From Arenibacter sp. P308M17 (GTDB lineage Bacteria > Bacteroidota > Bacteroidia > Flavobacteriales > Flavobacteriaceae): a DNA stretch of 64,000 bases. The stretch covers positions 1 to 64,000 of the forward strand of contig NZ_QVON01000002.1 of NCBI RefSeq assembly GCF_003426735.1. The letters run 5' to 3'. Under the pieces are notes generated by a model. It did not search any database. It worked only from the letters and a program-made list of their open reading frames with translations, and had not been told where the DNA came from. Shown here one piece after another: positions 25,260-32,845 of this stretch (position 1 is the stretch's first letter; each line of letters starts with the position of its first letter). Both the position numbers and the translations under genes were made by a program.

Positions 25260-25567
25260 AACAATAGATTTTTATAGTCATTGCCTATTTTGATGGAATC
25301 AGGTTTGGAAGCATCTGCAAGTTTTTTGACAAAGCCATTGGCACCATAGGTCCTGGAGTAAAATAGCAAGATCATGAATACGACGACAATTGCTATACTA
25401 GTAATTAGCATGGCAAGCAACATAGAAATAAAGGTGGATAGAATAAGACCAGTTATAATGGCTGCTGTACCAAGGTATATACAGTAATAAATGTATTTTG
25501 CATTGAGACCTTTGTAATAGACATCTTTTTGCAGCCCTTTCTTTATAGGAATGTGGCAGTTTTCCAT
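25244..25567 (-). CDS. traF: Conjugal transfer protein TraF (VirB3-like, DUF4133), 107 aa
   Basis: Small inner-membrane protein with two adjacent hydrophobic helices (YIYYCIYLGTAAIITGLILS and MLLAMLITSIAIVVVFMILL) and a charged C-terminus. Its N-terminal IKKGLQKDVYYKGLNAKYI is characteristic of DUF4133. VirB3-type proteins support the VirB4 ATPase, and the two genes overlap by 16 bp here. Confidence 0.87.
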   Translation of the reverse strand: MENCHIPIKKGLQKDVYYKGLNAKYIYYCIYLGTAAIITGLILSTFISMLLAMLITSIAIVVVFMILLFYSRTYGANGFVKKLADASKPDSIKIGNDYKNLLLWENR

Positions 25568-25579
25568 AATACGGGGAAT

Positions 25580-25900
25580 TTAGATGTTAGCTATTTCCTC
25601 ACCTATGGCGATCAGAGCAAAAAAAATGGCGATACCAATAATAATCTTGCCCAATTTATTGGCCAGGTCCGTCTGCTGATCTCGAATATAGAGATAGGTC
25701 AAACCGGTTATGGCAATGGCCACACCAGCAATAACCTTAATAATATCGACAATTTCCCTTGAGAGGTTTTTCGAATCGTTCTTGAAATCCTGTGCTTCCT
25801 GAAGCAGTTGATCGAATTGACCATAGGAGCACACGGTTATGGATAACAGAATTAAAAATAGAAGAAATGTTTCAATTTTCGGATTCTGGCGGTATTTCAT
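25580..25900 (-). CDS. traE: Conjugal transfer protein TraE (VirB2-like, DUF4134), 106 aa
   Basis: The preferred start at 25900 (MKYRQNPKIETFLLFLILLS) gives a signal peptide ending near VCSYG. The mature part has a polar helix and two hydrophobic helices (IIKVIAGVAIAITGLTYLYI, GKIIIGIAIFFALIAIG), the pilin-like layout of DUF4134. An in-frame ATG at 25939 would lengthen the overlap with the preceding gene. It is the likely pilus or channel subunit. Confidence 0.83.
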   Translation of the reverse strand: MKYRQNPKIETFLLFLILLSITVCSYGQFDQLLQEAQDFKNDSKNLSREIVDIIKVIAGVAIAITGLTYLYIRDQQTDLANKLGKIIIGIAIFFALIAIGEEIANI

Positions 25901-26222
25901 TGGCCGTATCCTTGTTGCGGATGACTTTGAGTTTTTCATGCTTTTTGCGAGTTATGGAATTTGAATCATCTTCAAATGAACCCTCTCTAAAAGCTTCCAA
26001 AAGTTTAGAAGTGTCTTCTACTTCGTTTATCTGGTCGAGTACAGCGTTTAAATCGGTCTTATCATTATCTGATTTATATACAAATTTATCATTTAAACGC
26101 AAATAATCTAATTTTTTTGAATGTTTTTTTGTCTTTGTGCTTTTTTTTGATAATAGCACCCACATGATATACCCGTACCAAACAAGGGCAAGACCGAACA
26201 ATATGTACCAGTAACTGCTCAA
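25872..26222 (-). CDS. Single-pass membrane protein of the tra operon, 116 aa
   Basis: One N-terminal membrane helix (YWYILFGLALVWYGYIMWVLL) followed by a charged cytoplasmic tail. It holds the place of TraC/TraD-type small proteins between the TraB-like gene and traE. Its 3' end overlaps traE by 29 bp. I cannot assign a biochemical role. Confidence 0.65.
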   Translation of the reverse strand: MSSYWYILFGLALVWYGYIMWVLLSKKSTKTKKHSKKLDYLRLNDKFVYKSDNDKTDLNAVLDQINEVEDTSKLLEAFREGSFEDDSNSITRKKHEKLKVIRNKDTANEIPPESEN

Positions 26223-26231
26223 ATTTCAGTT

Positions 26232-26678
26232 TTATTTTTGCTCAATGAGCGTAATTAATTTGTCATAATTTCTATTCGTAAAATCCAGCAAAACCTTTCG
26301 AATCAAATCGTTCCTTGAGGTCTTGACACCCATTTTATAGGAGATACCCATTGCCAGTTTTTCGTATTTCATTGCACAATCGCTGTTGATGGTCATAAAA
26401 AAGGTTTCTTTTTTATTTTTCAATTTATCGGTTTGCAATAACACATCCAACTGTTTTCCGATATTATGGTTATTTTCAAAAGGACTCCCTTCCTTCAGTT
26501 TACTATTTTTCTCCAACTTGTTGATAGCATCCTCCTTTCTAACGTTGAGGGAAGTGGTTTGTTGTTTTAGGCCCATACGATCTATTTTGAGCTGTTCTAG
26601 CGTGCTTGATGTCTCCTGGTTTTTATTTGCCATTTGCTCGAGCAGATCAAGTGTGGTGATTTTTTTCTGTTTTCCCAT
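26232..26678 (-). CDS. TraB/partition-accessory-like protein, 148 aa
   Basis: Soluble, highly charged protein. The N-terminal half is coiled-coil-like (LLEQMANKNQETSSTLEQLK). The C-terminal half (MTINSDCAMKYEKLAMGIS, then RNDLIRKVLLDFTNRN) resembles a ribbon-helix-helix-type DNA-binding segment. It lies 11 bp after the ParA gene, the position expected of a ParB-like or TraB partner. It may bind the control region upstream of the operon. Confidence 0.6.
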   Translation of the reverse strand: MGKQKKITTLDLLEQMANKNQETSSTLEQLKIDRMGLKQQTTSLNVRKEDAINKLEKNSKLKEGSPFENNHNIGKQLDVLLQTDKLKNKKETFFMTINSDCAMKYEKLAMGISYKMGVKTSRNDLIRKVLLDFTNRNYDKLITLIEQK

Positions 26679-26689
26679 TGAAATCTAGT

Positions 26690-27373
26690 TTATAAATTTG
26701 ATAACTTTTCTAATTCTTCGAGGAATTTTTTAATATCCATATCCCCTTCTTCCTTATTTTCTGGAATAGGGTAGAGGGTATTCCTGTATTGTTCCTTGTA
26801 TATAGTCCTGTCCTTGACCACACTTCGCATTATGGGGATGCCGGCTTCTTCGAACTGTTGGCGGAGCAGTGAAAACTTGTTTTTCCTTACCAATTTATAT
26901 TTGTTGAAAAATAAGTTGACACTTTTGAGTACCCGCTCCTCATTGTCCAGAAAGTTGTTTTTTAAGGTAAAATAGAAATTGGAGGTGCTGTCTATTTCCA
27001 ATTCGTCGTGGGTAAATGGGATGAAAATATGTTCCACATATAACAGGCCCTTGACCATTTCTACGTTGAGACTCCCAGGGAGGTCCAGAATAATATAATC
27101 CATTAGACCGTAATATTTCATAATTGTGTCTTGGATAGATCCAACGCTTACCCGTTCGATGGTGTAAGGCTCCAATTCCTTAATTTCTGAAGCATCCAAA
27201 AAACTAAGTTCACGCTGTCTCTTTTTATAGATCGAATACTGTGGATTGTCCCCATCCAGGAGCACTACCTTTTTACCTTTGGCATAATGAAGGTTGGAGG
27301 CCAGGATAAGGTTTAAAGTGGTTTTTCCGATACCACCTTTTTCACCTACGATACTAATAATTTTTGTTTCCAT
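26690..27373 (-). CDS. traA: ParA-type ATPase, TraA of the tra operon, 227 aa
   Basis: Deviant Walker A motif GEKGGIGKTTL (residues 9-19) with the signature Lys, an Asp-rich switch (VVLLDGDNPQYS) and DYIILDLPGS as Walker B. These define the ParA/MinD family. In Bacteroidetes ICEs TraA opens the tra operon and is thought to help position or segregate the element. The repeat-rich AT stretch immediately upstream could be its centromere-like site (inference). Confidence 0.9.
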   Translation of the reverse strand: METKIISIVGEKGGIGKTTLNLILASNLHYAKGKKVVLLDGDNPQYSIYKKRQRELSFLDASEIKELEPYTIERVSVGSIQDTIMKYYGLMDYIILDLPGSLNVEMVKGLLYVEHIFIPFTHDELEIDSTSNFYFTLKNNFLDNEERVLKSVNLFFNKYKLVRKNKFSLLRQQFEEAGIPIMRSVVKDRTIYKEQYRNTLYPIPENKEEGDMDIKKFLEELEKLSNL

Positions 27374-27540
27374 AATCTAGATATTAATTTTGATATATAC
27401 ATATATTATTGAGCGGTTATAAGTATATATTGGAATATGAATATATATTAATAGAGATATATTGACATATAAACATATTTGAATATGCACCTATATTTAT
27501 ATTTAAATATATGTATATAATTAATTAATAATCAGGTTTT
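27374..27540. other. Very AT-rich tract with ATAT-type repeats upstream of traA
   Basis: About 85% A/T with repeated blocks such as TATATATTGGAATATG, AATATATATTAATAG and ATATTGACATATAAACATAT at roughly 10-20-bp periodicity. It may be a promoter/UP region, a partition site for the ParA protein, or an easily melted origin. No standard iteron can be defined. Confidence 0.4.
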
Positions 27541-27568
27541 TACAATAAATAATTTAATGTAGGATCAT

Positions 27569-27621
27569 ATAAAACCATATCAAAACAGAGAGGTACAGTG
27601 GGAGGTTCCATATGGTTTTAT
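27569..27621 (-). promoter_or_regulatory. 53-bp composite site A facing the tra operon
   Basis: Arms ATAAAACCATAT (27569-27580) and ATATGGTTTTAT (27610-27621) are perfect inverted repeats with a 29-bp spacer. Read on the minus strand, the spacer has CTGTACC at positions 12-18. Site B (28167-28219) has the same arms, the same spacer length and CTGTACC at the same position, in the opposite orientation. Site A lies 196 bp upstream of traA. It is the best candidate for coordinated control of both divergent transfer operons. Confidence 0.65.
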
Positions 27622-27789
27622 GCATTGGTTTTTGCTGAGGGTTTTTGAACTTTTTACTAATCATGTAGAGGATATTATTACCACTTTTTACGCCTGGATA
27701 GAGTTTTGGTTTTTCTTTCATCACCTCAATATGGTTTATTAGTGAAACTCAATTTTGAGAAGTCAGTAAGACGCAATGAAAATTGAAAG

Positions 27790-27829
27790 TTGAACTAATC
27801 CCGCCATTTTCGGCGGGATCTAAGTTCAA
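27790..27829. terminator. Long hairpin in the divergent control region
   Basis: The outer stem TTGAACT / AGTTCAA and inner stem ATCCCGCC / GGCGGGAT (loop ATTTTC) form a 40-bp structure. There is no clean T-tract, so it may act as a roadblock or as a structured part of the transfer origin rather than a standard terminator. Confidence 0.5.
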
Positions 27830-28166
27830 TGCCTTGACCCTGGGGTCGAGTCCTATTATGGGATTCAGGGCAAGCCCTAAGGTTTAATACCTTTTTATTA
27901 AGTTTTTGAAGGGACGGGAATTAATAAAATGCTGGTTTTTGTATATTTCCAAATCCCTCCGGAAGTCGAGCAACCCTTCCACTACAACCCTCCCCATGCG
28001 GACACGCTTCGCCGGTCCACTCGAGAAGTCTTTCCGTTCCTGTTTTCCTCGACACCCTCGGGACCGCACAAAAGTACAAGCGCCAAAAAAAGTCGTTTGA
28101 CCTTTTTTCGCCCAACCCACAAAAAAAGTTGTATTTCGATGATTCTCCTCATTTCCAATACATCAA
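27830..28166. other. GC-richer non-coding core of the control region
   Basis: Between the long hairpin and site B lies a stretch markedly richer in GC than the element average (27950-28110), with CGGACACGCTTCGCCGGTCC as a partial palindrome. Open frames on both strands overlap here and look like composition artefacts. A role as transfer origin or structured leader is possible. Confidence 0.4.
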
Positions 28167-28219
28167 ATAAGACCATATAATTCTTATGCCTGTACCCATT
28201 AATATCCATATGGTTTGAT
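28167..28219 (+). promoter_or_regulatory. 53-bp composite site B facing the mobilisation operon
   Basis: Arms ATAAGACCATAT (28167-28178) and ATATGGTTTGAT (28208-28219), spacer 29 bp, with CTGTACC at spacer positions 12-18. It mirrors site A and extends the shared right arm to ATATGGTTTKATATG. It lies 154 bp upstream of the relaxosome gene. A lone half-site (27729-27740, ATATGGTTTATT) lies between the two sites. Confidence 0.65.
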
Positions 28220-28282
28220 ATGTATTTGAAGTGTAAAATACTGATTATTAAATTGTTGTAATCAATCTTATTCTGCTATATT

Positions 28283-28363
28283 TATCCGTGTAGACGGATA
28301 GCAAGTTATGTTTTAAGCATCTTAAAACGCCTACTTCTTACGAAGTGAAAAACGATAAAATCG
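28283..28363. other. Candidate oriT: four consecutive hairpins before the relaxosome gene
   Basis: In 81 bp there are four perfect inverted repeats: TATCCG/CGGATA (28283-28300), GTTTTAAG/CTTAAAAC (28310-28328, loop CAT), ACTTC/GAAGT (28333-28346) and CGAT/ATCG (28353-28363). They end 10 bp before the relaxosome start codon. Origins of transfer typically lie just upstream of their relaxosome genes and carry such repeats. No nic site can be fixed from sequence alone. Confidence 0.55.
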
Positions 28364-28372
28364 ATTCAAAAA

Positions 28373-28756
28373 ATGGTTAGTAACAGAGGCGGGAGAAAAC
28401 ATTTGGGGGACAGGAAGCGAGAGCATGCCATAACGCTTAGGTTCAATCGCACGGAACTGGAAAAGGTAAAGGCCATCCTGCAATCCTATAATCTTGATTT
28501 TCGGAAACGGGGAACCGTCGGGCCTTTCCTAAGAAAGCTTATCCTAAACAGGGAAACCATAAAAGAGAAACGAGTTCCAGATGAAATATCGAACCTCAGT
28601 TACCAATTGAACAAAATAGGCACCAACATCAACCAACTCGTCAAGGTGGCCAACTACAAGAGTATGCGAAGCCCAAATGCTAGTCTAGAGAGGGAGATGC
28701 AAAAGGTCGGCGAACTGATGATAGAACTTATAGAAACGATCAACAACGGAAATTAA
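28373..28756 (+). CDS. Relaxosome accessory protein, MobC/MobA-small type, 127 aa
   Basis: A basic N-terminus (GGRKHLGDRKREHAITLRF) precedes a ribbon-helix-helix-like region and the motif ISNLSYQLNKIGTNINQLVKVAN, the hallmark of MobC-type relaxosome proteins. It should bind oriT and help the relaxase nick. The stop and the relaxase start are 1 bp apart, so the two genes are translationally coupled. The candidate oriT lies directly upstream. Confidence 0.88.
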   Translation: MVSNRGGRKHLGDRKREHAITLRFNRTELEKVKAILQSYNLDFRKRGTVGPFLRKLILNRETIKEKRVPDEISNLSYQLNKIGTNINQLVKVANYKSMRSPNASLEREMQKVGELMIELIETINNGN

Positions 28757-28757
28757 A

Positions 28758-31052
28758 ATGATAGCAAGGATACTTTATCGGAATAATGTGCAGGGGATTA
28801 TGAATTATGTATTGGGCAAGGCGGATAGCATTATACTGGGCTTCCAGAACACCTATTCGGAAACCGATACCAACACAGCATTTTTCGGTAGGGTCCTTTG
28901 CTATCTCGGCAATCGGCACGATTCTGAAAGACGATTTGTACATGCGACTATCAATCTTCCCCGAGGCGAACATTTGGAAGACATGGCCTTTTTTGAGCTG
29001 TCCAAAGCGTATATGGAGCACATGGGTTATGAAGAACAGCCCTATATGGTGGTACGCCACCACGATACTAAGCACGAGCATGTCCATATCGTCTCGACCA
29101 CCATCAAGGAAGATTGTCTGCAGATAAATCTTTCCAATGATTTTAAAAGGAATGTAGCCACCCAAAAATACCTTGAAAAACAGTTCGGCCTTTCCCCGTC
29201 TCCTGATAAACGACAGGACAGGGAGCTACCAATTTATGGGACCCCCCAATTTAAGAATCAGGACATTAACGGGGTTAGGTTCTATATACAGGACATTACA
29301 AACAACATTCTACAGAAGTACAAGGTGCGAAGCTTTAAAGAATTGTCCGAAATATTGAGACCGCACCATATCCATTTAAGGACGGTAGACCACAATGGCA
29401 GGGATGGCGTATCTTTTGGGGTCGATGTAGAAAATGGCTACAGCTCAAGATTTATCAACGGCTCTACCGTACATCCTCAATTAAGCGGACCAAAACTGCA
29501 AAAGGTTTTTGAGCGGAACGTAAGTTCCAAGCTATTACCTATGGTCAAAAAGCGTTTGGAAAAGCAAATACTGACGACATATAAATTGTTCAAGAACATT
29601 CACATGGAAGACCTGCCGGATGTATTTAAATCCTATCAGAATCTGGATTGTGAATTGCTTTACGGAAGGAAAGGCCAACTAAGTGACATTATTATCTATG
29701 ATAAATCAGGATTTATATGTAGAACTTCGGAAATAAGTTCGAAGATAAATTTTGCAAACCATCCACAGCTAAACAGTTCCGAGAATGGGCAAACCAGCAT
29801 AGATGTCGATAGCAACCAGTTTGTTCTGGAATTACAAAAACTTATAAAAAACGCCTTTTACAAGGCCTATTTCGATGCCAATAAACGCGATATGCTGTTA
29901 TCGGAATTTGTATCGCTCAAAAGTTTTAAGGAGGTGCTTCCCTTTTTGGCGAGTTCGGAACGATATGCATTTCTAAACCATTACATATCCGAAAATAATG
30001 GTAGTAACTTGTTGATTTCAGTACAAAAGGAATTGGACAGCATGCGCGATATGTTGGGTATAACGGAATCAAAGAAAGAACTCAAAATACTGGAAAATAG
30101 GGTTTCGATTATAAAAAAGGTTTTGGAAGCCAATGTATTCGATATTTCGGGGAGTAAAAGTACCTTATTTTATTTGTTACAAGGTTTGGGCCTCAAATAT
30201 AGTAATAGCGCTATATCCTATATCAACTCTGATGTCCATTCGGTTAAGATGTTCCTGGACAATTATTATATACCAAATGAGAATGAAGCCTACATATCCT
30301 TTGGTTGTATCAATCAAAATGAAAGGGTATTGGAAATGTTAATGGAAGAAAAAGGAGCTAGGGCTGCCGATTTAAACGCTACCGCTTTTTTCCTTCCCAT
30401 GCTACTGCCCCAACTATATAGCTCAATAACTCTGGATTATGGAAAGTGGTTTGAAGAACATAGCTTGAAGGCATATCTCCATAAAACGGAACGTCTCCAT
30501 TTGTCATATGAAAAATCCGCAATCGATTATATAAAACTGTTCAACGCCAAGGGATTTAATTTTAAGCAAATAGGGAATGATATTTGCGTCTCCTCTATTT
30601 ATTCAAAACATGGGGTCAGTATTCCGTTAGCATTAAAAACCCAGGCATATCTTAAATCGATCAAGAGTTTGGATCAAGTGTTGAGCGAGCAATCCAAAAC
30701 AATATCCAACATATTGGACGAGGGTAGGGCAGAGCTCAAAAACTTATGGCTTTCCTATTTGATAGAAAAAGAATTATACGGTAAAGCTGCTTTTATGATG
30801 GTCTTCGATAAATTACGTCCAAATTTGGATAAGGACGTTATGGAATACCATTTAGAAAAAGGATTGAGGGAACAGCTACTTCAAGTATCCAAACGAAAGT
30901 TAAATGCACAACAGACAACTATTTTGCGTAGGAGTGCCTTTGTCTTCAGTACGTTTTTAGGAAATAGACCATATAAGGATGAAGAAGTATTTAATGGATT
31001 TAAGGACGAGCTTACAGATTATTCCAAACGTAAAGGAATTTACCTTTATTGA
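28758..31052 (+). CDS. Relaxase/mobilisation nuclease, 764 aa
   Basis: It nicks the transferred strand at oriT and pilots it into the recipient. The metal-binding three-histidine motif is present (HDTKHEHVHIVS: His106, His108, His110), with candidate catalytic Tyr residues near the N-terminus (Tyr7, Tyr17). The relaxase domain spans about residues 1-200. The remaining 560 residues are helical and unusually long for Bacteroidetes MobB (about 300-450), with no recognisable helicase or primase motif. It follows the relaxosome gene by 1 bp. Confidence 0.9.
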   Translation: MIARILYRNNVQGIMNYVLGKADSIILGFQNTYSETDTNTAFFGRVLCYLGNRHDSERRFVHATINLPRGEHLEDMAFFELSKAYMEHMGYEEQPYMVVRHHDTKHEHVHIVSTTIKEDCLQINLSNDFKRNVATQKYLEKQFGLSPSPDKRQDRELPIYGTPQFKNQDINGVRFYIQDITNNILQKYKVRSFKELSEILRPHHIHLRTVDHNGRDGVSFGVDVENGYSSRFINGSTVHPQLSGPKLQKVFERNVSSKLLPMVKKRLEKQILTTYKLFKNIHMEDLPDVFKSYQNLDCELLYGRKGQLSDIIIYDKSGFICRTSEISSKINFANHPQLNSSENGQTSIDVDSNQFVLELQKLIKNAFYKAYFDANKRDMLLSEFVSLKSFKEVLPFLASSERYAFLNHYISENNGSNLLISVQKELDSMRDMLGITESKKELKILENRVSIIKKVLEANVFDISGSKSTLFYLLQGLGLKYSNSAISYINSDVHSVKMFLDNYYIPNENEAYISFGCINQNERVLEMLMEEKGARAADLNATAFFLPMLLPQLYSSITLDYGKWFEEHSLKAYLHKTERLHLSYEKSAIDYIKLFNAKGFNFKQIGNDICVSSIYSKHGVSIPLALKTQAYLKSIKSLDQVLSEQSKTISNILDEGRAELKNLWLSYLIEKELYGKAAFMMVFDKLRPNLDKDVMEYHLEKGLREQLLQVSKRKLNAQQTTILRRSAFVFSTFLGNRPYKDEEVFNGFKDELTDYSKRKGIYLY

Positions 31053-31169
31053 TTAGTCAATTTAAATCATAATATAGGAAATTAATTGCGCAAGATTAGA
31101 TTAATTAGTGTTGTGTACAAGAGTAGGTTTTACCTCTAATATCCAAACAAAGGTAATTTTTTGTTATAT

Positions 31170-31210
31170 TTACCCTCGTTAATAAAACGCAAGTAATTAT
31201 TACCCTCATT
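31170..31210. promoter_or_regulatory. Repeated TTACCCTC sites before the Fic gene
   Basis: TTACCCTCGTT (31170-31180) and TTACCCTCATT (31200-31210) lie 30 bp apart, about three helical turns. An inverted half-site GGTAA lies at 31152-31156. The second copy ends 4 bp before the Fic start codon. Because the Fic protein has its own C-terminal winged helix, autoregulation through these sites is plausible. Confidence 0.45.
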
Positions 31211-31214
31211 CAAA

Positions 31215-32300
31215 ATGGCAGCATTTAATAGAAATACACCCTATAATAATTTACCGTTATTACCACCAAAGACGGCATTGGAAACCACCAAAGTCTTGCG
31301 AAAGACCATTGATGCCAGTAGGGCATTGGCACAGCTAAACGGTATGCTCACCAATTTACCAAACCCTACGCTGTTTTTGGATACCATACATCTACAAGAA
31401 GCAAAAGCGAGTTCAGAAATAGAGAACATTATTACCACCAATGATGATCTGTATAAATCTATAGTGGCGGATAAAAAGTTTGATAATCCTGCAACAAAAG
31501 AAGTGATAAGCTATAAAGAAGCCCTTTGGAATGGACTGCGCGATATAGAAAAACGCCCTTTTATAAGTACAAATTTGTGCATTGAAATTGTTCAAAGTAT
31601 TAAAAAGAATACTGCTGGCATTAGAACAACGCCAGGAACTGCTTTAAAAAATCCAAAAGGTGAAACTATCTACACGCCACCTATAGGTGAAAATGTGATA
31701 AGAGAGAAATTGGCAAATCTAGAAACCTTTATTAATGGTGAAGATGCTATGGACCCATTAATAAAAATGGCATTAATGCATTATCAATTTGAAGCAATTC
31801 ACCCCTTTAACGATGGTAATGGAAGAACAGGACGTATTTTATTGTTACTCTACTTAAAACTTGAAAAATTGTTGGATACACCTGCTATTTACTTAAGTGA
31901 GTATATTATAAAAAATAAGGCGGACTATTATAACAAATTACGTGAGGTTACCGAAAATAATGCATGGGAATCGTGGATAATATATATGCTCGATATGGTA
32001 GAATATACTGCTAAAAAGGGATTACAGCGTTTAAAGGACGTAACCGATTTAATGCAAATAATGACCACTGAGATTAAGGAAACCTTGCCAAAAGTATATA
32101 CTAAAGAGCTTGTGGAAATATTATTTAGATTGCCATATACTAAAAGACAATTTTTAATCGATGCCAAATTAGGAACACCCAAAACTGTTGGCAATTATCT
32201 AATAGCCTTAGAGGAAGCTGGGTTTTTAATATCTGAAAAAGTAGGCAAAGAGAAATTATATCTCAACCATAGATTAATGGCTGTTTTAGAAGCATCATAA
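31215..32300 (+). CDS. Fic-domain protein with inhibitory helix and winged helix, 361 aa
   Basis: The Fic motif HPFNDGNGRTGR begins at His196 and is complete, so the protein should transfer AMP (or another nucleotide part) to a target hydroxyl. An N-terminal inhibitory helix, S66-SEIE-N71, fits the class II pattern [S/T]xxxE[G/N], which keeps the enzyme off until needed. The C-terminal 75 residues (PYTKRQFLIDAKLGTPKTVG) form a winged-helix DNA-binding region. This Fic/DUF4172-like layout is widespread in Bacteroidetes. It opens the right cargo block; a defence or toxin role is inferred from context. Confidence 0.88.
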   Translation: MAAFNRNTPYNNLPLLPPKTALETTKVLRKTIDASRALAQLNGMLTNLPNPTLFLDTIHLQEAKASSEIENIITTNDDLYKSIVADKKFDNPATKEVISYKEALWNGLRDIEKRPFISTNLCIEIVQSIKKNTAGIRTTPGTALKNPKGETIYTPPIGENVIREKLANLETFINGEDAMDPLIKMALMHYQFEAIHPFNDGNGRTGRILLLLYLKLEKLLDTPAIYLSEYIIKNKADYYNKLREVTENNAWESWIIYMLDMVEYTAKKGLQRLKDVTDLMQIMTTEIKETLPKVYTKELVEILFRLPYTKRQFLIDAKLGTPKTVGNYLIALEEAGFLISEKVGKEKLYLNHRLMAVLEAS

Positions 32301-32845
32301 GTGACTATTATCGGTTAAAGAAAAGTATAGTTAAAATTTATTTGCTTTAATGAAACACTATGTTTTGAAGATTTGTTGCCTACAAGGAAACATCCACACT
32401 CGGTATTGGGAGATCTTGCACATAATGGGTTCATAGACACAAATGAAAATAGCCCAGATTCTTTACTTTCAACTGCTAGTTAACTTGGGAGGAGGTCATT
32501 AGCTATGTTTTCATAAATTCTTGCTAAGAAACTTGATTAAATTTATGCCTTTTTGTTTTTCAAGTTACATGGAAAAAATTGGATTTCTAAAAAAAAGCAA
32601 TTCAACGGATATTACTGTACTTTACCGATTAAGCAAATATAAAAACTAATATTGGCTAACTTAGGAGGTTTATAGCAAACTTTTGGTTGTAGTATTCCCC
32701 CCTCTTTACACCAATGTAATTTCATATAATTAATAGGATTTATAGTAAACAAAGAATGTATTTATATGCCTTCTAGTTAACTTTTAGACTAGTTATATCA
32801 TATGATAGTTTAGACGTACGTTATGCCAGCATTTAAAAAAAACCT
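32301..32845. other. 545-bp gap without recognisable gene
   Basis: The sequence is AT-rich with many stops in all frames. No protein motif, repeat or RNA gene is evident. The last 30 bp (GACGTACGTTATGCCAGC) lead into the dGTPase gene and may be a cassette junction. Confidence 0.4.

Noticed and set aside
27884-28209. Several overlapping open frames on both strands in the control region
   Set aside because: They arise from the GC-rich composition, overlap in five frames and match no protein pattern.
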